This document shows positions 9,069-17,407 of a stretch of 64,000 nucleotides of DNA, in pieces. The first letter of the stretch is position 1. Each line of letters starts with the position of its first letter. Below the pieces are notes generated by a model. That model did not search any database. It saw only the letters and a program-made list of their open reading frames with translations, and was not told where the DNA came from. Source of the DNA: Dyadobacter sp. (GTDB lineage Bacteria > Bacteroidota > Bacteroidia > Cytophagales > Spirosomataceae); the NCBI RefSeq assembly GCF_017744695.1, contig NZ_JAGIAS010000004.1, forward strand, positions 269,303-333,302, given 5' to 3'. The translations under genes and the position numbers were made by a program.

Positions 9069-9099
9069 TTGCTCAACAAAAATTAATTACGCATCTTTG
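9069..9099 (+). promoter_or_regulatory. Bacteroidota-type promoter of rpmB
   Basis: A TTG element at 9069-9071 and a CATCTTTG element at 9092-9099, 20 bases apart, resemble the -33/-7 sigma consensus of Bacteroidota (TTG and TAnnTTTG, one mismatch). They lie 28 bases before the rpmB start. Confidence 0.5.
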
Positions 9100-9126
9100 C
9101 ACCCTCATTTGGAAAAATTGTAAGTC

Positions 9127-9366
9127 ATGGCTAAGGTTTGTCAAATATCTGGTAAAAGAACTCGTGTCGGAAATAACGTTTCCCACGCTAACAATAAAAC
9201 AAAACGTAAATTCTTCCCGAATTTGCAAAAGAAACGTTTCTTCCTTCCTTCATCAGGAGAATGGGTTACGTTGAAAGTAGCAGCTTCTGCTCTTCGTACT
9301 ATCAACAAGAATGGTATCGAAGCAACTATACAAAAAGCATACGACAAAGGAACGCTTACGTTCTAA
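9127..9366 (+). CDS. rpmB: 50S ribosomal protein bL28
   Basis: A 79-residue ribosomal protein of the large subunit. It begins MAKVCQISGKRTRVGNNVSH, and its Lys/Arg-rich body (FFPNLQKKRFF) followed by VKVAA-like and RTINKNGIEATI segments is diagnostic of bL28. In many Bacteroidota rpmB sits directly with rpmG and a DUF4295 gene; here those two are about 48 kb away, so the cluster is split. It is followed by a good terminator. Confidence 0.97.
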   Translation: MAKVCQISGKRTRVGNNVSHANNKTKRKFFPNLQKKRFFLPSSGEWVTLKVAASALRTINKNGIEATIQKAYDKGTLTF

Positions 9367-9390
9367 AAGGAATTTTACGAATTTATTGGA

Positions 9391-9425
9391 AAAGGACTTT
9401 CCTCCGATCGGGAAGTCCTTTTTTT
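9391..9425 (+). terminator. Rho-independent terminator of rpmB
   Basis: Stem AAGGACTTTCC / GGGAAGTCCTT with one G-T pair, followed by a T-run. It lies 25 bases after the rpmB stop. Confidence 0.85.
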
Positions 9426-9456
9426 CGTGGATTGTTTATTCCAAACACTTTTCGTG

Positions 9457-9948
9457 ATGGCGGTCACCGGTCAGGTTTTTCTGTTGTTAGGCTCTAATCT
9501 CGGCGATCGCGGGCAGGTGCTTGCATCCGCACGCGAGGCGATTGCGGCACAGGCAGGGAGTATTATCCGTCAGTCTGCCATCTACGAAACCGAACCCTGG
9601 GGCAATACCGACCAGCCGGTATTCCTGAACCAGGTACTGGAAATCTCCACCTCCCTCCTGCCTGAGGATTTGCTCAGGATCATTCTCAATATCGAGCACG
9701 ACCTCGGGCGCGTACGTTACGAGCGCTGGGGCGCACGCGTGATCGACATCGATATTTTATATTTCGGGCAAACTGTCATGGACAGCGCCCGCCTTACGTT
9801 ACCGCACCCGCGCATTCAGGACCGCCGTTTTGTGCTCGCCCCGTTAGCGGAGATTGCCGCCGGTTTCGTTCACCCTCTTCTTCAAAAAACCAGCGCACAG
9901 CTTTTGGAACAATGCCCCGACACCTCTGCTGTGTCAAAAATACCTTGA
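9457..9948 (+). CDS. folK: 2-amino-4-hydroxy-6-hydroxymethyldihydropteridine pyrophosphokinase
   Basis: A folate-biosynthesis enzyme that transfers pyrophosphate from ATP to the pterin before condensation with p-aminobenzoate. LLLGSNLGDR at the N terminus, YETEPWGNTDQPVFLN and RWGARVIDIDILYF are the family signatures; the last carries the Mg-binding DxD. The ATG at 9457 gives 163 residues. A GTG at 9427 is possible but would place ten extra residues close behind the rpmB terminator. The gene stands alone, without other folate genes nearby. Confidence 0.94.
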   Translation: MAVTGQVFLLLGSNLGDRGQVLASAREAIAAQAGSIIRQSAIYETEPWGNTDQPVFLNQVLEISTSLLPEDLLRIILNIEHDLGRVRYERWGARVIDIDILYFGQTVMDSARLTLPHPRIQDRRFVLAPLAEIAAGFVHPLLQKTSAQLLEQCPDTSAVSKIP

Positions 9949-10227
9949 AATAATACCATAAGCGCTCTCATTGTTTCATTTCAGGCATCGAGCCATTTAT
10001 TCAGGTTTTTCACCAGTTCATCATTTTTTGCTGTCTTTTTAGGCCGATTAACACGTGCTTTGTCGGGCCTTGAAAAAATTGTAGAAATATTTTTTAGCAA
10101 TTGGAAGGGGGTATATCCACACTGAGTTGTCACGGAGAAAAGGAAAAATTCAATTTGATCGTCTGCAAGAATGACTGCCTCCGCTCACAGCAACATAAAC
10201 CAATTTGATAGTAAACAAATCCAGTCC

Positions 10228-12591
10228 ATGAAAAACAGAATACTCAAATGCCTTCTATTAGCCTTGATCAGCCTGCCGGCGCTCGCACAGAACCGGCACT
10301 CCGTGAGCGGTTACGTCAAAGATAACTCGAATGGCGAGGGACTCATTGGCGTATCCGTTTACGTACGTGAAGCCGAAACCGGCGTTGTCACCAACCCTTA
10401 CGGTTTCTATTCGCTCACCCTTCCTGACGGCAAGTACACGCTCGTTTTTACCTACATCGGTTACCAGAAAGTGACCCGCGAGGTGGTACTCGACGGCGAC
10501 AAGACCGTGAGTATTGAAATGGCCGACGAAAGCAATCAACTCGCGGAAGTGACGATTTCGACACAAAAAGAAGATGAAAACGTCCGCAGCATCGAAATGT
10601 CGGTGAACAAGGTGGAAATGAAAACCATCCGCAAAATGCCCGCATTGCTCGGCGAGGTGGACCTTATCCGCAGCATTCAGTTGCTTCCCGGCGTGACGAC
10701 CGTCGGTGAAGGGGCCTCCGGCTTTAACGTCCGCGGGGGCGATGTCTCTCAAAACCTGGTATTGCTGGACGAAGCACCGGTTTACAACTCTTCCCACTTG
10801 TTCGGCTTCTTCTCGGTATTCAACCCGGATGCGGTGAAGGATGTGAAGCTCATCAAAGGCGGTATTCCCTCGCAATATGGCGGCCGGATTTCTTCCATTC
10901 TCGACGTCCGTATGAAAGAAGGTAATGCCAAAAAACGCGAGATCAATGGCGGTATCGGTTCTATCTTCTCCCGTTTAACGTACGAGCAGCCTTTTGCAAA
11001 AGGAAAAGGGTCGTTCATCGTGGCAGGCCGTCGTTCCTACATTGATATTCTGGCAAAGCCATTTTTGAACTCGGATTTGAAAGATTCCAAATTCTATTTC
11101 TATGACCTGACGGCGAAGGTCAATTATCAATTGGGTAACAAGGATACCTTCTATGCTTCGGGCTATTTTGGAAAAGACGTGTTCGGAGGCGGCGATTTCG
11201 GCTTTGGATGGGGGAACAAAACGGCCACAGCCCGCTGGAACCACATTTTTTCCAATAAGCTTTTCATGAACCTGACCGGTTATTACAGCAACTACGACTA
11301 TAACCTGGGCCAGAACCAGAACAAGCCCGATGCAAAGGACAAATTCGATTGGAAATCGAAGATTATCAGCACCAGTATCAAACCTGATTTTACATTCTAC
11401 ATCACCCCTAACAACCAGCTGACGTTTGGTGGCCAGTACATTTATTATGACACACGCCCCGGCAAGGCGACCTTCGTTTCGGAAGGCGATATGCAGGACA
11501 TCAGCCTTGAACCCCGCTATGCCGACGAATCTGCATTATATATAGGTAATGAGTTGAAATTCGGCGACCGCATTTCATTGCAGTATGGCGCGCGGTACTC
11601 CTACTTCCGCAGCCTCGGACCAGCCACGGAATACGAGTACGCCGATAAGGGCAAGGGCGTTCGAAAAGATCCCATTTTCCCGGGTACCGAATACAAAAGA
11701 GGTGATGTGATCAAAAGCTACGGCAACCTGGAACCGCGGGCGGCATTGAACATCGGTATTACGAGCAATGCGTCCATTAAGGCCAGCTATAACCGCACAT
11801 CGCAATATTTGCATTTGCTTTCCAACACCGCAGCCAGTTCACCACTCGATGTCTGGACTTTGAGCGGCATTAATATCAAGCCCGAAAAGGCCGATCAGGT
11901 TGCATTAGGCTGGTTCCAAAATTTCAAGGATAATACCTTCGAGGCTTCTGTGGAAGTGTATTACAAAAAACTGTACAATCAGATCGATTATGTGCCGGCA
12001 TCCGACCTGCTGCTGAACGAATATTTCACCGGCGACCTGCTGTTCGGTAAAGGTCGCGCTTACGGGGCCGAGTTTTATGTAAAGAAAAACAAAGGCAGAC
12101 TGACCGGTTGGGTAAGCTACACGCTTTCGAGGACAGAACGTTTGGTCGAATCCATCAACAATGACGACTGGTTCCCTGCACGCTTCGATAAGCCGCATAA
12201 CATCACCGCGGTGGCTATTTATGAGTTGAACAAGCGATTGTCGCTTTCTTCGAACTTCACCATCCAAAGCGGTACCCCGGCCACATTCCCGACCAACCGT
12301 TACACTGTGGGCGACATGGTGCTCGGTAACAACTATGATGGATTGCGCAACAACAGCCGCATTCCGGCTTACCACCGTCTGGATTTGGCAGCTACTTTAA
12401 AGGCAAAGAAGAAGCTGTTTAAAGCAGGTGAAGGCGAGTGGGTATTCTCGGTGTATAATGTTTACAACCGTCGCAACCCGTTCTCGGTTTACACGCGGAC
12501 TAATGAGGACAACCCGCTTAAAGCAGAAGCCGTACGCTATTCAATTATTGGAAACTTCATTCCTTCCGTGACTTACAACTTCAAATTCTGA
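10228..12591 (+). CDS. TonB-dependent outer-membrane receptor with carboxypeptidase-like N-domain
   Basis: A 787-residue receptor. The signal peptide ends at LPALAQ. A carboxypeptidase-regulatory-like domain follows (VSGYVKDNSNGEGLIGVSV). The plug domain contains LIRSIQLLPGV, FNVRGGDVSQNLVLLDE and IPSQYGGRISSILDVR. The rest is a beta-barrel ending in an aromatic residue (TYNFKF). The ATG at 10228 is chosen because the signal peptide starts there; an upstream in-frame ATG at 10171 would add 19 unlikely residues. It pairs with the DUF4249 lipoprotein 35 bases downstream. The substrate is unknown. Confidence 0.92.
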   Translation: MKNRILKCLLLALISLPALAQNRHSVSGYVKDNSNGEGLIGVSVYVREAETGVVTNPYGFYSLTLPDGKYTLVFTYIGYQKVTREVVLDGDKTVSIEMADESNQLAEVTISTQKEDENVRSIEMSVNKVEMKTIRKMPALLGEVDLIRSIQLLPGVTTVGEGASGFNVRGGDVSQNLVLLDEAPVYNSSHLFGFFSVFNPDAVKDVKLIKGGIPSQYGGRISSILDVRMKEGNAKKREINGGIGSIFSRLTYEQPFAKGKGSFIVAGRRSYIDILAKPFLNSDLKDSKFYFYDLTAKVNYQLGNKDTFYASGYFGKDVFGGGDFGFGWGNKTATARWNHIFSNKLFMNLTGYYSNYDYNLGQNQNKPDAKDKFDWKSKIISTSIKPDFTFYITPNNQLTFGGQYIYYDTRPGKATFVSEGDMQDISLEPRYADESALYIGNELKFGDRISLQYGARYSYFRSLGPATEYEYADKGKGVRKDPIFPGTEYKRGDVIKSYGNLEPRAALNIGITSNASIKASYNRTSQYLHLLSNTAASSPLDVWTLSGINIKPEKADQVALGWFQNFKDNTFEASVEVYYKKLYNQIDYVPASDLLLNEYFTGDLLFGKGRAYGAEFYVKKNKGRLTGWVSYTLSRTERLVESINNDDWFPARFDKPHNITAVAIYELNKRLSLSSNFTIQSGTPATFPTNRYTVGDMVLGNNYDGLRNNSRIPAYHRLDLAATLKAKKKLFKAGEGEWVFSVYNVYNRRNPFSVYTRTNEDNPLKAEAVRYSIIGNFIPSVTYNFKF

Positions 12592-12626
12592 TACCAGCAA
12601 ACTGAAATCACGCCAGAAAAACTGCA

Positions 12627-13550
12627 ATGATGAAAACATTAAAATATATCAAATACCCTGCATTGTTCGCGCTCGCATTGATGTCCCTCACAAGCTGCGA
12701 AGATGTGATCGATCTCGATACGGCAAACGGCCCTTCCCAGCTCGTGGTAGACGGCTGGTTGACCAACCAACCTGGCGAGCAGGCCATCAAATTGTCGTGG
12801 TCACAAGCCTATTTCGACAATAATGCACCTAAACCCGTGCTGGGCGCGGTGGTAACGGTTACCGACGACAAAGGCAAAGTTTACAAATTCGAGGACACCG
12901 ACGGCGACGGCAAGTATACCTGGGGTAAAACTACTGCCGACACGCTCGGGCACGTAGGCCGCACCTACTCGCTCAAAGTCGTGAACGGCACTGACACCTT
13001 CACCGCCCAATCCGAACTGAAACGCGTTCCAACCGTGGATTCGGTGGTATATCGCCACGAAAAATGGCCTTTCGAGCCCGATAAGGGGCCTCGCGAAGGT
13101 TTTGTGGCGTCATTCTACGCCCGTGACCTCGAAGGCGAAGGCGATACGTATTGGATCAAACCGGTAATCCGAGGCAAAGCGGTCGTAGACAAAGCCGCCA
13201 ACATTTCCATTGCCTACGACGCTGCATTCGGTGCGGGCGCGCCATCCGACGGGCTGATATTCATCCTTCCATTGCGCGAATCGATCACAACCGACTCATT
13301 GTATTCAGCTGGTGCGCAAATAGGTGTCGAGCTGCACAGCATTACCTATGAGGCATTCGAGTTTCTCAAACAGGTGAACGAGCAAGGTACGAATGGCGGA
13401 TTGTTCGCCACCCCGATCGCCAATGTCCGGTCCAATATCATCAATGCCGATGCCAAGGGCCCCAAAGCACTCGGATTTTTCAGCACATCGGCTGTGAGCC
13501 GCATGGAAACGGTGATCGACCCGGAAAAAGCACGTCCCGACAACGATTAA
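12627..13550 (+). CDS. DUF4249 lipoprotein partnered with the TonB receptor
   Basis: A 307-residue lipoprotein with lipobox LTSC after a short signal peptide. It then has CEDVIDLD and SQLVVDGWLTNQPG, which open the DUF4249 family, and beta-rich Ig-like blocks (VLGAVVTVTDDKG). The family is nearly always encoded right behind a TonB-dependent receptor in Bacteroidota, as here. It is probably a surface-exposed or periplasmic partner of that receptor. Two tandem ATGs make the start uncertain by one codon. Confidence 0.85.
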   Translation: MMKTLKYIKYPALFALALMSLTSCEDVIDLDTANGPSQLVVDGWLTNQPGEQAIKLSWSQAYFDNNAPKPVLGAVVTVTDDKGKVYKFEDTDGDGKYTWGKTTADTLGHVGRTYSLKVVNGTDTFTAQSELKRVPTVDSVVYRHEKWPFEPDKGPREGFVASFYARDLEGEGDTYWIKPVIRGKAVVDKAANISIAYDAAFGAGAPSDGLIFILPLRESITTDSLYSAGAQIGVELHSITYEAFEFLKQVNEQGTNGGLFATPIANVRSNIINADAKGPKALGFFSTSAVSRMETVIDPEKARPDND

Positions 13551-13573
13551 AAATTACACTTCAACAGCAGATG

Positions 13574-13610
13574 TATCCACTGGAGAACCCCGGTTCCCAG
13601 TGGATTTTTT
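13574..13610 (+). terminator. Rho-independent terminator of the TonB/DUF4249 operon
   Basis: Stem ATCCACTGG / CCAGTGGAT followed by TTTTTT, 24 bases after the DUF4249 stop. Confidence 0.85.
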
Positions 13611-13640
13611 ATTATATTTCATCCTGAATCAAACTGACCT

Positions 13641-14759
13641 ATGAAGCTCCTGATCTCACTCCTCGTCATGCTCCCGCTCACCCTTGCCGCCCAGAAACGC
13701 CCCCGCGAACTGGGTATCAAAATAGGTGTTTTACCCACGGGCGCATGGAACGCGATCACGGATGTGACGGGCGTGAAAGTAGGTCAGGTGACGCTCACGG
13801 AAGGCGCCGATGTACGCACGGGCGTGACGGCTATTCTTCCGCACGATGGTAACATGTTCCAGCAAAAGGTTCAGGCGGCCATGTACATTGGTAATGGTTT
13901 CGGCAAAATGACGGGCTATTCGCAGGTTGAAGAGCTAGGCACCATAGAATCTCCTATTGTTTTAACCAACACATTAAGCGTACCCACCGCCGCGGACGCC
14001 GTGATTGACTGGACATTGGGCCAGAAAGGCAATGAAAATGTAAGATCCGTGAACCCGGTTATCGGAGAAACGAATGATGGCTTCCTGAACGACATCCGGG
14101 GACGCTACGTGCGAAAAGACCACGTCCTCAATGCGCTCGCCCAGGCCGAAAGCGGCCCTGTGACAGAGGGTAATGTAGGCGCCGGGACAGGCACGGTTTG
14201 TTTTGGCTGGAAAGGAGGCATTGGCACAGCCTCGCGGAAACTGCCCGAAAAGCTGGGCAACTATACGGTAGGGGTATTGGTTCAAACAAATTTCGGAGGC
14301 GTATTGCGGGTAAATGGCGTGCCGGTAGGCCAGGAACTGGGCAAATATGCCTTTAAGGAATCGCTCGACAAGTCGTCGGACGGTTCCTGCATGATGGTAC
14401 TCGCCACGGACGCGCCTTTGGACGCCCGTAACCTGAAACGGCTTGCCAAGCGCGTCATGCTCGGTATGGCGCAAACCGGCGGCATCGCCGCGAACGGCAG
14501 CGGCGACTATGTGATCGCCTTTTCGACGGCCAACAAAGTACTGCACGAAACCTCCGAACCGGTTTTCAGCTCGGCTTTCCTGCACAACGACTACGTTTCG
14601 CCGCTCTTCATGGCGGCCATGGAGGCGACGGAGGAAGCCATTATCAATTCGCTTTTTATGGCCAAAACTTCCGAAGGGACCCAGGGCCACAAGGTAGAAG
14701 AGCTTCCCAAGGACAAAGTGCTGGAAATCATGCGCAAATACGGGCGGATCAAGGAATAG
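13641..14759 (+). CDS. P1-family peptidase (DmpA/BapA-like beta-peptidyl aminopeptidase)
   Basis: A 372-residue secreted hydrolase with a signal peptide ending LTLAAQ. Family features are NAITDVTGVKVGQVTL near the mature N terminus, GFLNDIRG, GNVGAGTGTVCFGWKGGIG and VLVQTNFGG. SSDGSCMMVLATDAPL near residue 250 contains the Gly-Ser bond that such enzymes self-cleave to expose the nucleophilic serine. The likely role is N-terminal cleavage of unusual or D-/beta-amino-acid peptides in the periplasm. It is monocistronic by context. Confidence 0.88.
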   Translation: MKLLISLLVMLPLTLAAQKRPRELGIKIGVLPTGAWNAITDVTGVKVGQVTLTEGADVRTGVTAILPHDGNMFQQKVQAAMYIGNGFGKMTGYSQVEELGTIESPIVLTNTLSVPTAADAVIDWTLGQKGNENVRSVNPVIGETNDGFLNDIRGRYVRKDHVLNALAQAESGPVTEGNVGAGTGTVCFGWKGGIGTASRKLPEKLGNYTVGVLVQTNFGGVLRVNGVPVGQELGKYAFKESLDKSSDGSCMMVLATDAPLDARNLKRLAKRVMLGMAQTGGIAANGSGDYVIAFSTANKVLHETSEPVFSSAFLHNDYVSPLFMAAMEATEEAIINSLFMAKTSEGTQGHKVEELPKDKVLEIMRKYGRIKE

Positions 14760-14995
14760 CCCGAGAAATAATTCGACGTATATAGTAAACAGTCAGTGAA
14801 TACCCCTAAGGGATTCCCTTATATTTTGGGTAATGCAAACAATTAGTTAGGATTTTGGACAAAAAACGCTAATTTTCAACCCTTTACGAAACCGGGTAAT
14901 CTTACCTGGCTTTTCCTGTACTTTCCCGTATTGACCGGACCTGTCGCTTAGAATTAATTTTGATGTGTAAATTCTAATACTCAACCCCGAAAAGT

Positions 14996-15646
14996 ATGGA
15001 ACATTCTATTACACACGCGTGCCTCGTCCATCCGCATCCATTAGAGTGCGAGGCGGTTGCAGAATGGCTGAGGAGGAGGTCTTACATAGAGCTGGTTGGT
15101 AAGTGTAATAATCTTGAACAAATCACCCAGTTACCCTACCTGAAAGAAATTGATATAGTAGTTGTATTCGACCATCACGCCGAGAAGACGGCAGACCAGA
15201 TTTTAAAGATCAGAAAACTCTACCCCAAACTGAAATTCCTCCTGCTCGCCCCCAGCCCATCGGCCGAATCGGTCCGCGAGGTAGTGCGGTCGGGCGTAAG
15301 CGGCTACATTGTTTTCGAAGCCGAGCTCGATGAATGGGAACGCGCCATACGTGCCGTTTCGGAAGGAAAAGTGTATTACGGGCAGGAAGTCATGCTCAAA
15401 CTCGCCGAAACATCCATGGACAAATATATCCAGGAACCGGCGCCTTCTACACGTGATTTTTTAAGTAAAAGAGAAGTCGAAATCCTCCGGCTCGTCGCCA
15501 GCGAATACTCTACCAACAAGATCGCCAGCGAGCTTTGCATCAGTGATAAAACCGTCGAAACGCACCGCCGTAACCTCTTTCAGAAACTGGGCGTACGAAA
15601 CTCGGTAGGTCTCACCAAAATAGCCGTCCGCATGGGCGTAGTGTAG
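14996..15646 (+). CDS. LuxR/NarL-type regulator with degenerate receiver domain
   Basis: A 216-residue two-domain regulator. The C-terminal HTH (residues about 152-212) is intact: LSKREVEILRLVASEYSTNK, then ISDKTVETHRRNLFQKLGV. The N-terminal domain has receiver-like length, and the phosphoacceptor position is kept (D59 in VVVFDH). The usual acidic pair is replaced by His-Pro (LVHPHPLE), and the switch lysine position in GVSGYIVFEAE is not lysine. It probably does not work by ordinary phosphorelay. It is the first gene on the strand that runs through the type VI locus, so it is a candidate regulator of it (inference). Confidence 0.8.
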   Translation: MEHSITHACLVHPHPLECEAVAEWLRRRSYIELVGKCNNLEQITQLPYLKEIDIVVVFDHHAEKTADQILKIRKLYPKLKFLLLAPSPSAESVREVVRSGVSGYIVFEAELDEWERAIRAVSEGKVYYGQEVMLKLAETSMDKYIQEPAPSTRDFLSKREVEILRLVASEYSTNKIASELCISDKTVETHRRNLFQKLGVRNSVGLTKIAVRMGVV

Positions 15647-15792
15647 TTTTTTACCGGTTTTCATCATGGGAAACCCTTAAAATCAATAACCAAAACCATT
15701 AGTAAAATCAGGGTAAAAATTCGAAAAATTCAGGGTATCCGCCGATTGAAATAGCGCTTGCGCCGCAACAACTTTGTCTAAGTGTTTTAATT

Positions 15793-15975
15793 ATGGAACT
15801 GACAAAGCGCGAAAAGGAAATCCTGGATCTGATCATGGACGAAATGAGCTCCAAGGAAATCGCCGAAAGGCTGCAAGTGAGCATTTCCACGGTGGAAGCC
15901 TACCGGCGAAGTCTGTTCAGAAAATTCGGTGTACGTTCGGTGATAGGGCTGGTGAAAGCAGCCATGAAAATGTAG
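15793..15975 (+). CDS. Stand-alone LuxR-type HTH protein
   Basis: A 60-residue protein consisting of little more than a LuxR HTH: LTKREKEILDLIMDEMSSKE, then VSISTVEAYRRSLFRKFGV. No receiver or ligand domain is present. It lies 21 bases before tssK and on the same strand, so it is likely co-transcribed with the type VI genes. It is similar in layout to the HTH of the preceding regulator but not identical, so it may be a truncated relative or a partner. The function is inferred only. Confidence 0.7.
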   Translation: MELTKREKEILDLIMDEMSSKEIAERLQVSISTVEAYRRSLFRKFGVRSVIGLVKAAMKM

Positions 15976-15996
15976 TACTCGTAATTACAAATTAGT

Positions 15997-17160
15997 ATGG
16001 CAGATATCCGTCGCATGGCCGTCAACTGGGTGGATGGGATGAAAATCTCACGGCAGCATTTTATCGAAACAGATCACTATCACACCGATCAGGTTCGACG
16101 CGCCGGGGCAGCATTGTTAACCCCGTTCAATTTTGGCCTGTTGCTTCCGAAAGACGGCAGCGACCCGCTGGAAATACAGGTTCTGGGCGATGCGGGAAAT
16201 CAGATCAGGGTAAAAGTGAGCCGCTGCCAGGCAATAACACCCGACGGCAGCCTGCTCGACATAGAAGAAACGGACGAGCTGAAACTCGACACCTCGCTGG
16301 CCGGGATCCTGGAACAATACCGGCTGCCGATGACGCAGCATGTGGAAATTTATATCGTAGTCAGTGTGGGCATGTTCGAAAGACAGCCGACCGGAACACC
16401 TTCGGAATCCGAAATTCCGGTGCGGCATCCTTACACAATCGCGCTGTCCCGCGTGAGCCTGGTACCTTCGGAGCTCATTAACATCGAGCAATGGGGCGGC
16501 CCGGGGCTGATCATCGGCAAGCTGGCATACAGCAACTCCGAATTGCGTGTATTGCACGATTTCGTACCGGCAAGCCGGGCAGTACGCAGCCATAAAAACC
16601 TGCGCGAATGGCACAGCCGGTGGTCGGGATATTTGAACGACATTGAAATGTATTCATTCCGGATTTTGCAGAAGATCAAAACCAAAAGCCAGAAAAGTAC
16701 GCTCTCGGACAGTGTTCAGATGATGGTGGAAGGGCTGGTCGGTACGATGACAATGGTTAACATCAGTTTTCAAAGGACTATCCCTTTCGAACCGCCGGTA
16801 CAAATGGTAACCTCGATGATCCAGACAGCCCAGGCCATACGCGTCGCTATGGAATGCCTTACCGACCGGGAGAAGGAAGAACTGCTGGGTTACCTCGGCG
16901 AATGGGCCGACGACTCGCCCGGGAGTATTGAAAAGCAGCTATTAGCCGTGATACAAGCACCGTTCAATCAAAATGACATGTTGCCCGGCCTGCGTATCAT
17001 CGATGGTTTTTACAGCATGTGGACGGCCCTGTTCCTGAAACTGAGCCAGCTTGAATTTATTGGCAAACGTAAAGGACAGCAGGTATTTATCATCGAAAGC
17101 CCCGTACACGAGCCGCCGGTGCAGCCGGAGAAGACAAAATCCCGATGGAGCCCTCTTTAG
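15997..17160 (+). CDS. tssK: Type VI secretion baseplate protein TssK
   Basis: A 387-residue baseplate subunit that links the phage-like baseplate to the envelope complex. The N-terminal NWVDGMKISRQHFIETDHY matches the TssK family signature (W-x-DG-M ... QHF). The rest is a beta-rich first half followed by a helical C-terminal part, as expected. It is somewhat shorter than proteobacterial TssK (about 440 residues), in line with T6SS-iii. It is the first structural gene of the locus. Confidence 0.88.
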   Translation: MADIRRMAVNWVDGMKISRQHFIETDHYHTDQVRRAGAALLTPFNFGLLLPKDGSDPLEIQVLGDAGNQIRVKVSRCQAITPDGSLLDIEETDELKLDTSLAGILEQYRLPMTQHVEIYIVVSVGMFERQPTGTPSESEIPVRHPYTIALSRVSLVPSELINIEQWGGPGLIIGKLAYSNSELRVLHDFVPASRAVRSHKNLREWHSRWSGYLNDIEMYSFRILQKIKTKSQKSTLSDSVQMMVEGLVGTMTMVNISFQRTIPFEPPVQMVTSMIQTAQAIRVAMECLTDREKEELLGYLGEWADDSPGSIEKQLLAVIQAPFNQNDMLPGLRIIDGFYSMWTALFLKLSQLEFIGKRKGQQVFIIESPVHEPPVQPEKTKSRWSPL

Positions 17161-17183
17161 CCCAAATCCCATTGGCCCGGGAT

Positions 17184-17336
17184 TTGACCAGTTGCCCGTC
17201 GGTTGAAACCGACGGAAATGGATCACAAAACAAAAAATCCCATTTACCCTAGAATTGACCAGTTGCCCGTCGGTTAAAACCGACGGAAATGGATCACAAA
17301 ACAAAAAATCCCCTTGCCCCGGGTTTTAACCCGGGG
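17184..17336 (+). repeat. Two tandem 58-base repeats with hairpins plus a third hairpin, between tssK and tssO
   Basis: Two near-identical units (17184-17241 and 17255-17312, period 71) each begin TTGACCAGTTGCCC and contain the palindrome CCGTCGGTT / AACCGACGG. A separate hairpin CCCCGGG / CCCGGGG lies at 17317-17336. An AT-rich stretch with several ATAGATAA words follows up to 17380. The set occupies the tssK-tssO gap. It may be intergenic repeat elements or RNA structure; no function is shown. Confidence 0.75.
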
Positions 17337-17407
17337 ATCAATAGATAAAAAATAGATAAAGAAATAGATAAGAAATTAGATTAACTGGCAGCAACATTGA
17401 TATCGAA

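Noticed and set aside
9427-9456. GTG start for folK
   Set aside because: It would begin 2 bases after the rpmB terminator T-run and add ten residues not seen in FolK; the ATG at 9457 fits better.
17184-17336. Possible short CRISPR array
   Set aside because: Only two repeats, each internally palindromic, with a 13-base gap too short for a spacer.
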